Source: Blautia pseudococcoides (GTDB taxonomy: Bacteria; Bacillota; Clostridia; Lachnospirales; Lachnospiraceae). From it: a stretch of 64,000 nucleotides of DNA. A model generated the notes under the pieces. It worked only from the letters and a program-made list of their open reading frames with translations, was not told the origin of the DNA and did not search any database. Where the stretch lies: positions 2,955,001-3,019,000 of the forward strand of contig NZ_CP015405.2 of the NCBI RefSeq assembly GCF_001689125.2, in the 5' to 3' direction. Numbering within the stretch: position 1 is the stretch's first letter; every line of letters starts with the position of its first letter. A program made the translations under genes and the position numbers. Below are positions 37,237 to 45,463 of the stretch, piece by piece.

Positions 37237-37431
37237 TGCCCTCCTTGTTAGATAACGGGGGCGCCAAACGGATATTGCCCCTTTCAAATTGGAACTGATT
37301 GTGCCATCACTGGAAAGTCTACATCCGGCCAAAGATAGTAGGTATATCCATAGACTCCTACAAAACTTACCCAAAAACTAACCGTCATGTTCTCCCTGTA
37401 AAATTTTATATGGTAAGCATTTAGGATTATG

Positions 37432-38035
37432 CCGTATACTGCTCGAAAAAATCCTGGGTTCCTTCCAAAGAGGAAGAACAGGCTATCCTGGATCTTGCCC
37501 ATAAAATCCCGGATATATGGAATGCTGCATCTTCTACGCCAAAAGAGAAAAAACGCATTATCCGTATCTTAATTGAAGATATCACCGTCCTGTCAGAAAA
37601 AAGACAGCCTGATTTCGTTTCCGCAGCGGAAAATGTGAGCACCTATCCTTAGCAAAGCCCCTTCCCTATGCTGACCGCAGGCGGCACACAAAAGATACCG
37701 TTGCCCTCATCCGTGAATTAGCTTCTCATATGGACGACCACGAAATCGCAGATCATTTAAACCAAACCGGGCTGACTACTCCGGAAGGGAAAAAATTTAC
37801 CTATGCCGGAGTCAGATGGATCCGATATAAACATGGTATTTCCGGACCTTATGAGAGAAACCGTCAGGGCTTTTCTGTCACGGAAGCTGCCAGTCTGCTG
37901 GGCTTTTCCACCGGGAAGGTCTACTACGGTATCTCCACTGGTAAGATTCCTGCCAGGAAACAGCATTCCGGATGGCCCTGGGAGGTATTGATTGATAATA
38001 CCAACCTCGACTCAATAAAGGCTCTCTATACATAA
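37432..38035 (+). pseudogene. C-terminal remnant of a large serine recombinase
   Basis: The first frame encodes LDLAHKIPDIWNAASSTPKE and KKRIIRILIEDITVL, the region after the zinc ribbon in large serine recombinases. After stops and a frameshift a 101-codon frame continues with HEIADHLNQTGLTTPEGKKF, RWIRYKHGI and a MerR-like end (VTEAASLLGFSTGKVYYGIS). The catalytic N-terminus is missing. The gap 37237-37431 shows nothing convincing. Confidence 0.65.
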
Positions 38036-38058
38036 GATTTTCCCTAAACAACCTGCCT

Positions 38059-38514
38059 TCACGATAGCTGGAGGCAGTATTCCAAAACTTCGTTGGGAGG
38101 TGTGCAATATGAAGAAACCGTGGGAACTCCCAGCTTACGAAATTCGCCTTTTGTTTCTTTGGGTATTTCCACCCGCCGAACTGGGTTTGGCTTATATTTT
38201 CCATTCCTTATCTCTTGAATTAGGATTTCCTGGTTTTCTTTTAGGAAGGGCAGAAGTTCATCTACCTGCATGCCATCAATTCCACTTTTACCCTTGTTTG
38301 ATTTTACTCTTTTATATGCCTTGTTTAGATTGTCTTTCCGCAAAATCAAGTCCAAAAGATTGTTCGCCCAATCGTCTGTGATGCTACCGCTCTTTTCAGT
38401 AATCTTCCCGTAGTCGAACACTTCCGCATACTCTTTCTGTTCCGCAGATACCATTTGCAGATAGTCCTCTATATGAAGTTGTCTGTCCTTAAATCTACTT
38501 TCAGTTACTTTCAT
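38059..38514 (-). pseudogene. Truncated group II intron reverse transcriptase (N-terminal part)
   Basis: The first 130 or so residues match the N-terminal region and RT-0/RT-1 of an LtrA-like intron protein (AYKRVKSNKGKSGIDGM, then RRVEIPKETKGEFRKLGVPTV). The frame then runs into unrelated sequence (SSYCTPPNEVLEYC) and stops. The catalytic YADD region, thumb and any endonuclease are missing. Confidence 0.75.
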
Positions 38515-38830
38515 TGCTTGTATCTCCTAAGGTTCAGCCCTTCGCCAACGTTTGCAACCATTGGTTTACTATGGCTTCTGCTGACTTCCCGCCATTCGTT
38601 GTTACTACAAGTTTCATACTCCGTTTCCACTTGCTGACGAGACCTCCCTGAGTACCACACATTTCTTTCTCTCCATATATCTGCCACATTTACTACAGTT
38701 AATTCCGAGTAGTTATTGGACTTTGATTCGTTATGCAATCTTATCCTTAACTGTAGCCTGATGTGATTTCTGTTCGTCAGACCAGAGATTTGCCTCCACC
38801 TTCCTTCAGATTCCACCTGCGTGAATCAGT
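38059..38830 (-). mobile_element. 5' fragment of a group II intron
   Basis: About 315 nt of structured non-coding sequence (38515-38830, domain I-like) precede a truncated intron reverse transcriptase on the minus strand. Domains IV-VI and the reverse-transcriptase core are absent, so it is a dead fragment. Its 5' boundary could not be fixed. It is unlike the complete intron at 57.7-60.5 kb. Confidence 0.6.
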
Positions 38831-38840
38831 TTTTTTAATT

Positions 38841-39791
38841 TTAAACTATCAAATTTGCTTTTGTTAACTTAATTTGCTTTCTACTTCCAAATCCATTAAT
38901 ATCGCTTTCATTTATTAACTTTGATATAGGATAAAAATATAATTTGTCCAACTTAGAATAATAATAAAGCATTCCAAATTGATATCTTAGTTTTGTAAAC
39001 CATATTTTCAATTTTTCTGTATCTAAAAACTTAAGTTTTACTTCATTATCGTTATCCGATTCATCAATAATGAGTTCACAATAGTAGCTAATTTCTTCCC
39101 TTTTAATTTTAATGTCCATATTGTACTCTTCTAATACGATGCTATTTTTAACCCCTCTAAGGGTAAGATATTTTTCTACTAGCTCAAAGTTTTCATCGCT
39201 TGATAGGTTAGACAATTCTTTTTTTTTGGTTAAACGCAACTGATCCAGCTGTTTAATCAAATCTTCTAAATTTATAAGCTCCTTCTTATTATCTAACTTA
39301 TGTAAAATCTCGTCTATTAATACATCAATTTGACGAATGTTGTTTTCTCTATTTATTCTTCGTTTTCTAATTCTTATGTGATATCTAGAATTTAATTTGA
39401 ACGTATCAATATAATATCTACCTTTCTCATTTTGTGCAATATACTTATACAATGAATCTGCATCATATCCACCAACAATTGCAGGGCAACCCCCAGAAAA
39501 GACATCCTCTTTACATGGATCAAGTAACATTTCGCTCCAAGTATCACTTTTTTCACCATTGCATTTTTCACATGCATAATAAAGATTACTATATAAATGA
39601 GGATTAAATACTTGATCCTTGTCTGATTGAGGTCTAAAATGGTCTATTTCAAAATAATTTGCATCAATAAAACCAACTTCTTTTTCCTGCAATTTGCAAT
39701 ATGCACATTCATGAGAAAAGTCATTTCTTAGGTATACTTTACATTTTGGTGTTTCATAATTAGCCCATCTAAATTTTCGTTGATATTCCAT
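38841..39791 (-). CDS. HNH endonuclease (PtuB/TIGR02646-like), last gene of candidate defence operon
   Basis: A 316-residue protein with an N-terminal HNH nuclease fused to a zinc site: Cys29-x2-Cys32, catalytic EIDHFRP (Asp50, His51), Asn69 and Cys74-x2-Cys77-Asn78. This resembles the HNH subunit PtuB of Septu and retron systems. The remaining 230 residues are charged and helical with no recognised domain. ATG 39791 follows GAGGTG. It is 15 nt after the receiver gene and is the likely effector of the five-gene operon. AT-rich composition marks it as acquired. Its target, phage or host DNA, is unknown. Confidence 0.8.
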   Translation of the reverse strand: MEYQRKFRWANYETPKCKVYLRNDFSHECAYCKLQEKEVGFIDANYFEIDHFRPQSDKDQVFNPHLYSNLYYACEKCNGEKSDTWSEMLLDPCKEDVFSGGCPAIVGGYDADSLYKYIAQNEKGRYYIDTFKLNSRYHIRIRKRRINRENNIRQIDVLIDEILHKLDNKKELINLEDLIKQLDQLRLTKKKELSNLSSDENFELVEKYLTLRGVKNSIVLEEYNMDIKIKREEISYYCELIIDESDNDNEVKLKFLDTEKLKIWFTKLRYQFGMLYYYSKLDKLYFYPISKLINESDINGFGSRKQIKLTKANLIV

Positions 39792-39806
39792 TACATAGCA
39801 CCTCAA

Positions 39807-40301
39807 TCATTCTTTAGAATCTAGTTTTGAACTGATTTCTTTTAGTAATTTTATAGTATCCGATTCTTCCTCCTCTTGTTGCACAATTCCTTTATATATC
39901 ATATTCTCTTTTCGCAACTCACAAGCTCTTTTAATTTTTTCGGCTACATCCACATAACGCTCAACAATTGCATCCTTTTTTAATTCGTAGTCATAATCAC
40001 CAAATTGGTCAGCAAAATCTTCAAGTTGATAATTAGTTAATAGTACAGCATATATTGTACTATCATATTTTCTTATTTCTCTCAAAACATCAATCCCCTT
40101 ATAAGTAACTTGCTTATCCAAATGATAATCAATAATCAAAAAATCAACATCTCTTTCCAAGACAATATCATAAAAACCTTCTAATGTTGCTGGCAATTCA
40201 TTAATACATTCAAGGTATAAGCCTTCTAATGCAAATAATTTTGTGTAAATATCTATATTTGCTACCTCATCTTCTATAAATAAACCTTTTAATTCACTCA
40301 T
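39807..40301 (-). CDS. Stand-alone response-regulator receiver protein
   Basis: A 164-residue receiver domain with no DNA-binding output. The acidic pocket is Glu10-Asp11 (FIEDE), the phospho-acceptor Asp58 (LIIDYHLD), the switch Thr89 (AVLLTN) and the conserved Lys108 (ELKKD). A short charged helical tail of about 35 residues follows. Its ATG overlaps the TGA of the kinase-like gene by 4 nt, so the two are coupled and surely partners. Without an output domain it should work by protein contact, most simply on the HNH nuclease encoded next. Confidence 0.85.
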   Translation of the reverse strand: MSELKGLFIEDEVANIDIYTKLFALEGLYLECINELPATLEGFYDIVLERDVDFLIIDYHLDKQVTYKGIDVLREIRKYDSTIYAVLLTNYQLEDFADQFGDYDYELKKDAIVERYVDVAEKIKRACELRKENMIYKGIVQQEEEESDTIKLLKEISSKLDSKE

Positions 40302-42760
40302 TCTTCATTATCTCCTTTAGGCAATAATATGACAAATTTGGCACCATGCAGAGTTTCTGAGCGCTCCACTTTTATTTCTCCCCCATAGTTTTCCACAATA
40401 TCTTTAACAATATTCAATCCTAAACCAATACCTTCTTCCTTAGTTGTTTCAAATGGCCTGAATATATCCTTTTCTTTCTCCTCTGGAACTCCATTTCCAG
40501 AATCTTCAAAGCTTAGTATAATATGAGATAAACTCTGCTCAATGTAAATTTTAATTTGACGGATTTGCTTGCCCTTTACTTGTTCAAAGGCATTAGTAAT
40601 CATATTAATAATAATTGACTCTAAATCAATTTGTTTCATTGTATAAACAATTTTCTGACTACATTTTGCATCCAAGGAAATATCAAATGAATTTACAATC
40701 GCTCTGTAAAATCCGCTTACTTCATCTAATACGTCTCCAAATTCTATGTCAACTGATGCTTCGCGTTTCCGCTTCCTCAAAAAATTAATAATCAAGTTAC
40801 TATATGCATATATTCTACCAAAATCACTACTAACAATTTTTAATACATCCTTAATCTGATTTCTATTGGCATCTTTATCTAAATATACATTTATTAAATG
40901 TAAACTTGTTTGGATACGACTCACAATGTCGCTTGTTTCATGCCCGAATGATCCAGTTAGCATTCCGAGCGAAGCTAAATTTTTATATAGATTTAGCTCA
41001 CTTTCTTGAAAGTTGATTTTCTCCTGATAAATTCTTTTTGTATCACTATAATGCTGATTGTAATCATTTTGCAGTTTTTGTATATCTTCCTTTTTCTTTT
41101 CAGAATCTTCAATAAATGCCTTAGCTAATTGTTGCAATTTTTTAGGCATCGCCTTATAATCAACAATTTGCGTAACTTCCTCAATTTGTTTGATAAATGG
41201 ATTGTCTAGATATTGCTTTTTTACATTGTCAAATTGAGCATCTATTTTCTCTTTTTCCGCTGCTAACTTTTTTATGTTTTCCTGTTCATCTAAATATGCT
41301 TTTCGTCTGACATCACTAATCAAATTAGTGCATTTAGTTAAAAAGCCTATTAGTTGTTCATATGCTTCATTTTCAATAATTCCCTCTCTATTGGTTGCAT
41401 CAACAAGTAGTGGATTAGTAACATCACCAATTCTTACAACACCAATCACCTGATTATTACCCACCAAATACCCATGTGTATCTTTAACTTTCTTTTGATC
41501 TAAAAATAGCCAATCATTTCCAATATCACCAAAAGGTTTAACTCGAAAATTATCACGATAGATTTTAATTCCACAATAAGTATCTAACATTTTTTGAGCA
41601 AATCTAAAATTATATCCCGCACTTGTAAGGTTACTGGAATCTCTAAGAAAGAAGTATATTTCCGCACAAACATCACCACACAAAAGAGGCTGTTCGTATT
41701 CTTCTTCTATAAAATCTTTTTTCCCTTCTTTATCTTTATATGATATGTATATTTTTTTCGCATTATCATAAATTTTCGCATCAACCTTTGCATACCTTAA
41801 ATCAAGAATTTCATTTACTAAAACGATATCCTCTATTCTAAAATCCGGAGCAATAAGTTCTATTTTAAAGGGGTCTTGCTCAATTAAGTCCGGGGCAACA
41901 AGAAGTCTTAACTCTTTTTGTAATTTATCAACATCTTTTTGTTTCCATTCATCTCTAAGTCCTTCCATTACTAAAATCATACCTGTATGTGGTTCAGGTA
42001 ATTCATATTTTTGATATAGTTTATCTATCATTGAAAACGCCATAGCATCATTATGGGCATCTAATGTTTCTAAGGAACTTTCGACATCCTCGACTAACTG
42101 CTCGATATTTTCATATTTTTCTAAGATTGGAATAATCTCTTCTTCAAGTTCATCAAGTATATTTATATTATAAAAAACAGGATAATCAAATGTATTCCTC
42201 CCCATAATTGTTGCAACTAAATTTTTATCTGTAATATCTACTTTGTCTGTTAAAAAGAAGTATTCCAGTTGACCACTAATGTACTTCGCAGCAGCAGAAT
42301 CTTCATGATCTCTCAAGATATTAATTCGTTGATTTAAAGCCCCAATATTTATATCTTCAAAACTATTCCAGTTGATTTTCACCTTATATGGCTGCTCTGT
42401 ATCAGTAAAAGAATAGACACTTACTTTTTCGGCAATTCTTTCTACTGAAAATCTCCCAATACCCTTTTTTCCAGCTTTCTTTCTTCCTTTAGCCGAAAAT
42501 GGTTCTGTTACTTTGTTATTAGTTCCTATTACCATCCATCTATTCTCAAAATCTTCTTGCGTCATACCAGAACCAGTATCAATAAGAATTATTTTACTTT
42601 CAGGTGTATTAGGTTTATCTAAAATAATCTTCACACCGTATGCATCTGCATCATAGGAATTTTTAATTAATTCGACCAAAGCAGTAACAAAATCAGTAAC
42701 CAACTCTCTTCCTAACTGGCTAATATGTCGTGAATTTGTCCTAAATCTTAATTTTTTCAT
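40298..42760 (-). CDS. Soluble dual-GHKL ATPase/histidine kinase
   Basis: An 820-residue protein with two separate GHKL ATPase modules. The N-terminal one is Hsp90/MORC/MutL-like: Glu30-x3-Asn34 (VELIKNSYDADA), Asp61 in DTGSGM, and Gly100-Ile-Gly102. A middle region of about 370 residues is unassigned. A long coiled coil (about 490-595) leads to a histidine-kinase core: phospho-acceptor-like His607 in SFGHETSD, N-box Asn723, G1 box DSGNG (Asp753) and GIGLGL (777-782). No membrane segment is present, so sensing is cytoplasmic. ATG 42760 is chosen after GAGGTG. Flanked by a methyltransferase and a receiver. Confidence 0.85.
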   Translation of the reverse strand: MKKLRFRTNSRHISQLGRELVTDFVTALVELIKNSYDADAYGVKIILDKPNTPESKIILIDTGSGMTQEDFENRWMVIGTNNKVTEPFSAKGRKKAGKKGIGRFSVERIAEKVSVYSFTDTEQPYKVKINWNSFEDINIGALNQRINILRDHEDSAAAKYISGQLEYFFLTDKVDITDKNLVATIMGRNTFDYPVFYNINILDELEEEIIPILEKYENIEQLVEDVESSLETLDAHNDAMAFSMIDKLYQKYELPEPHTGMILVMEGLRDEWKQKDVDKLQKELRLLVAPDLIEQDPFKIELIAPDFRIEDIVLVNEILDLRYAKVDAKIYDNAKKIYISYKDKEGKKDFIEEEYEQPLLCGDVCAEIYFFLRDSSNLTSAGYNFRFAQKMLDTYCGIKIYRDNFRVKPFGDIGNDWLFLDQKKVKDTHGYLVGNNQVIGVVRIGDVTNPLLVDATNREGIIENEAYEQLIGFLTKCTNLISDVRRKAYLDEQENIKKLAAEKEKIDAQFDNVKKQYLDNPFIKQIEEVTQIVDYKAMPKKLQQLAKAFIEDSEKKKEDIQKLQNDYNQHYSDTKRIYQEKINFQESELNLYKNLASLGMLTGSFGHETSDIVSRIQTSLHLINVYLDKDANRNQIKDVLKIVSSDFGRIYAYSNLIINFLRKRKREASVDIEFGDVLDEVSGFYRAIVNSFDISLDAKCSQKIVYTMKQIDLESIIINMITNAFEQVKGKQIRQIKIYIEQSLSHIILSFEDSGNGVPEEKEKDIFRPFETTKEEGIGLGLNIVKDIVENYGGEIKVERSETLHGAKFVILLPKGDNEE

Positions 42761-42770
42761 CCATCTCACC

Positions 42771-44681
42771 TCAATAATTTATAATAAAGTTAGTTTCATC
42801 CTCAGATAATCCATATGCTTTACAAACGAGCACATCTAATTCATTTTGATATTCTTGCAATTTACTTATATAGTTAGATACAAATTGAGAAATCGTTTGA
42901 ACACCACTTTGGGGAAAAGGAAGTGCATTAAGTTCATTGGCTGATACCTGAGTATTACCACTTTTACTCGTGAAAATATAATTTACTAACCTTGAATTGA
43001 ACATTCCTAAATAGTAATACATTTTTTCTATACTTAGGAGTTCATCTTTCCCTTCACTGCTACATAGAAAATTCACATGATTCTCTAAAAAATAGCTTTC
43101 ATACCTTTCCAAAAACTCATCCGATATTATACATGATTTTAATCGAATATCTTTTTCAAAATTTGTAGTTCGTTGAATTAATAATCTTTTGCCTTTTAAT
43201 ACATACGATTTTGTTTTTTGCGTTATCAAAGCGTATTGTTTTCTTTCTTCATTTGTGGAGCATGCAGAAAAGTCAAACGTTAATGGTTGTATATTCCCCC
43301 CATAGATAATAGGTATTGCTGTTAATTCCTCGTCCACAATATCTTCTTTATGTTGATTCCAAACGAAAAGTCCATTACAAAACTTTAATTTTGTTTCCCC
43401 ACTATCCAATGGTAAGCAATTTGTAAATATTTTATCTAGAATACTATACATTTCAATTTTCTTATTAATTATAAATATATGATTATTTTGTTCATCCAGC
43501 ATTAATTTGGATCTAGATATTTTAAACTCTGCATTAATCGTTCCATTTCCATCATAAAACTGAATCTTGGTTTTGCTGTTTGCAACTGGTTTATTTTCCA
43601 AACAAATAATTAGTACCGCTTGCTCGGCTCGATCAAATACATTTTGTCTAGAATCAATATGGATTAAAGCTCTTATTCTTAAATCTTTTATTTTGGATCT
43701 AAGATTTTTAAAGTAAAGACCAGATCTTATAGATTGCGGTATAATAAAACACATTACACCATCTATTTTTAAATGTTTCATCCCCCAATACATAAAAAAA
43801 GAATACATGTTTGGCTGACCATATAAGATTTCATTATACCCACTAATATTTCTGATTAATTTACTATTTAGTTTGAAATATGGAGGATTTCCCAGAATAA
43901 TTGAATAGACATTGTTGTCTGGCTCCACTATTGTATTTTTCCATTGTATGTTATTGAAAACATTATCTGCATTCACAATATAATCTAAAATTCTTACTTT
44001 CTCTTCAGGTAACTCTTTTAACAAAATATATGCTATGTTTATTTTTGTAGCAATAACTGCAAAAGGATTAACATCATAACCAAATATATTTTTTTTAACA
44101 TACTCAATTACTACAGATTGCTGGAAAATCTTTTTTAATTCTTTGATTATTTCTATCACAAAAACACCTGTTCCACATGCAGGATCTATAATAAAATCGG
44201 TATTAGTCAAACACCGCAAATTTTTTTTCATTTCACAAACCATTCTTTGTACAATATTAATTGGTGTATAAAATTGACCTAGCTTTTTTTTGATATCTTT
44301 ATTAATAAATGTATCATGTTGATTAATTAATTCACAAGTATCTGAAAACTCATGCACATCAATCTCATCAAAATTATCAGTAACAAATTTTTCTGTCATA
44401 CTATACCAAGAATATAGTTGATCTACATCTAATCGCTCTAACAAAATAAGATAATTTGTACTTTCTATGTTAAAGCATCTATTAAATATAAATATTATCA
44501 CATGGACAAATGCAACTTCAAAGCTAATAGTCTCATATAATATCTTTTTATCAAGTTCTGTTACTTTATTTTCATTTGAATAAGACATTTTCTTATAATA
44601 TTTTTTTTCAAATGTCTCAGGTATTTTAGTGTTTACATCTCCTGCCAAAGCAGAAATGATATTATAAATTTCTGACTGCAT
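42771..44681 (-). CDS. N6-adenine DNA methyltransferase, Eco57I/type IIG-like
   Basis: A 636-residue DNA methylase. Motif X-like GQFYTP (135-140), SAM-binding motif I DPACGTG (166-172) and catalytic motif IV NPPY (265-268) identify the N6-adenine gamma class. The C-terminal half resembles TaqI-type target-recognition regions (SGNTQVSANELNALPFP). No nuclease domain is evident at the N-terminus (residues 1-130), unlike fused type IIG enzymes, so cleavage may be supplied by the HNH protein of the operon. It lies 42 nt after the AbiEi-like gene and 10 nt before the dual-ATPase gene. Recognition sequence unknown. Confidence 0.87.
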   Translation of the reverse strand: MQSEIYNIISALAGDVNTKIPETFEKKYYKKMSYSNENKVTELDKKILYETISFEVAFVHVIIFIFNRCFNIESTNYLILLERLDVDQLYSWYSMTEKFVTDNFDEIDVHEFSDTCELINQHDTFINKDIKKKLGQFYTPINIVQRMVCEMKKNLRCLTNTDFIIDPACGTGVFVIEIIKELKKIFQQSVVIEYVKKNIFGYDVNPFAVIATKINIAYILLKELPEEKVRILDYIVNADNVFNNIQWKNTIVEPDNNVYSIILGNPPYFKLNSKLIRNISGYNEILYGQPNMYSFFMYWGMKHLKIDGVMCFIIPQSIRSGLYFKNLRSKIKDLRIRALIHIDSRQNVFDRAEQAVLIICLENKPVANSKTKIQFYDGNGTINAEFKISRSKLMLDEQNNHIFIINKKIEMYSILDKIFTNCLPLDSGETKLKFCNGLFVWNQHKEDIVDEELTAIPIIYGGNIQPLTFDFSACSTNEERKQYALITQKTKSYVLKGKRLLIQRTTNFEKDIRLKSCIISDEFLERYESYFLENHVNFLCSSEGKDELLSIEKMYYYLGMFNSRLVNYIFTSKSGNTQVSANELNALPFPQSGVQTISQFVSNYISKLQEYQNELDVLVCKAYGLSEDETNFIINY

Positions 44682-44723
44682 AATTCAGTTAGCCCCTTTA
44701 CAAATTTTTCTTGGCATTAAATC

Positions 44724-45317
44724 TCATTGCAAAAACTCAAGATAATTATTCAAAATTTTAGCAACCTTTAACTCTTCTGCATAAGTAATAAGTCTGGAAA
44801 AATCTTTTTCAGGACTATCGTTATATTTTTTCACCGTGCTCACAATAATCTCACTATCAACTCTACTTCTGTTACGAATGACATCACAAATACTACGTTC
44901 AATATTATATGTTCTTACATTTCTACCATAACGGGTTTTTATTTCCGTTTCTCCAAGAGTATATAAGTCTTGACGTATAGAATGCACTCTAGCTCCATTA
45001 TTCACTAGATTTTTAGTGTTTGTTCCCGTTTTCACTGTCACAATTGGTTGCTCAGGCATTTTTTCGATATATTGATGTAAAAATAATGCTGACTCATGAG
45101 AGAATGTCGCTTGTGAAAATCTCATCTGAAAACAATACATTTTATCATCGTTACTTTGAGTTGATATATATATCCCTCGCTTATACCGTTCCAACATTCC
45201 TTTTTTAATAAGTTCCGAAAGATATGTTCTAGGAATTCCAAGCTCTGTTACCATTTTTGTTGATATAATACCATCATTATCAGCGACTAATTTTTTAAGC
45301 ATTTTTGTATAATCCAT
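44724..45317 (-). CDS. AbiEi-like winged-helix regulator/antitoxin-type protein
   Basis: A 197-residue protein with an N-terminal winged helix (TKMVTELGIPRTYLSELIKK, residues 21-40) and a C-terminal domain of the AbiEi antitoxin group (ATFSHESALFLHQ, then RSICDVIRNRSRVD). AbiEi proteins are antitoxins of type IV AbiE systems that repress their own promoter at inverted repeats. No AbiEii nucleotidyltransferase is encoded here; instead a methyltransferase follows. I infer an autoregulator of the five-gene operon. The promoter is bracketed by a perfect inverted repeat, which fits. Confidence 0.78.
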   Translation of the reverse strand: MDYTKMLKKLVADNDGIISTKMVTELGIPRTYLSELIKKGMLERYKRGIYISTQSNDDKMYCFQMRFSQATFSHESALFLHQYIEKMPEQPIVTVKTGTNTKNLVNNGARVHSIRQDLYTLGETEIKTRYGRNVRTYNIERSICDVIRNRSRVDSEIIVSTVKKYNDSPEKDFSRLITYAEELKVAKILNNYLEFLQ

Positions 45318-45332
45318 CTGCTAGCCCTCTTT

Positions 45333-45378
45333 TTTACAAACTAGCTAATATTATACATCTCTTTAGTGAGTTTGTAAA
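45333..45378 (-). promoter_or_regulatory. Promoter and paired operator of the five-gene operon
   Basis: On the minus strand TTTACA (45378-45373), 17-nt spacer and TATAAT (45355-45350) form a strong promoter 33 nt before the AbiEi-like gene. A perfect 10-bp inverted repeat, TTTACAAACT (45333-45342) and AGTTTGTAAA (45369-45378), brackets the -10, with one arm covering the -35. Confidence 0.75.
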
Positions 45379-45463
45379 TACATATCCTGCCAATTTAATG
45401 CTTTACTCTTGCTTTTGCAATCCTGCGATACCGGACTTTTCGTATTTCCCATCAATAATTGCA

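Noticed and set aside
42771..44681. Type I HsdM subunit
   Set aside because: No HsdS or HsdR gene is nearby and the C-terminal half looks like a fused recognition domain of the Eco57I/TaqI type.
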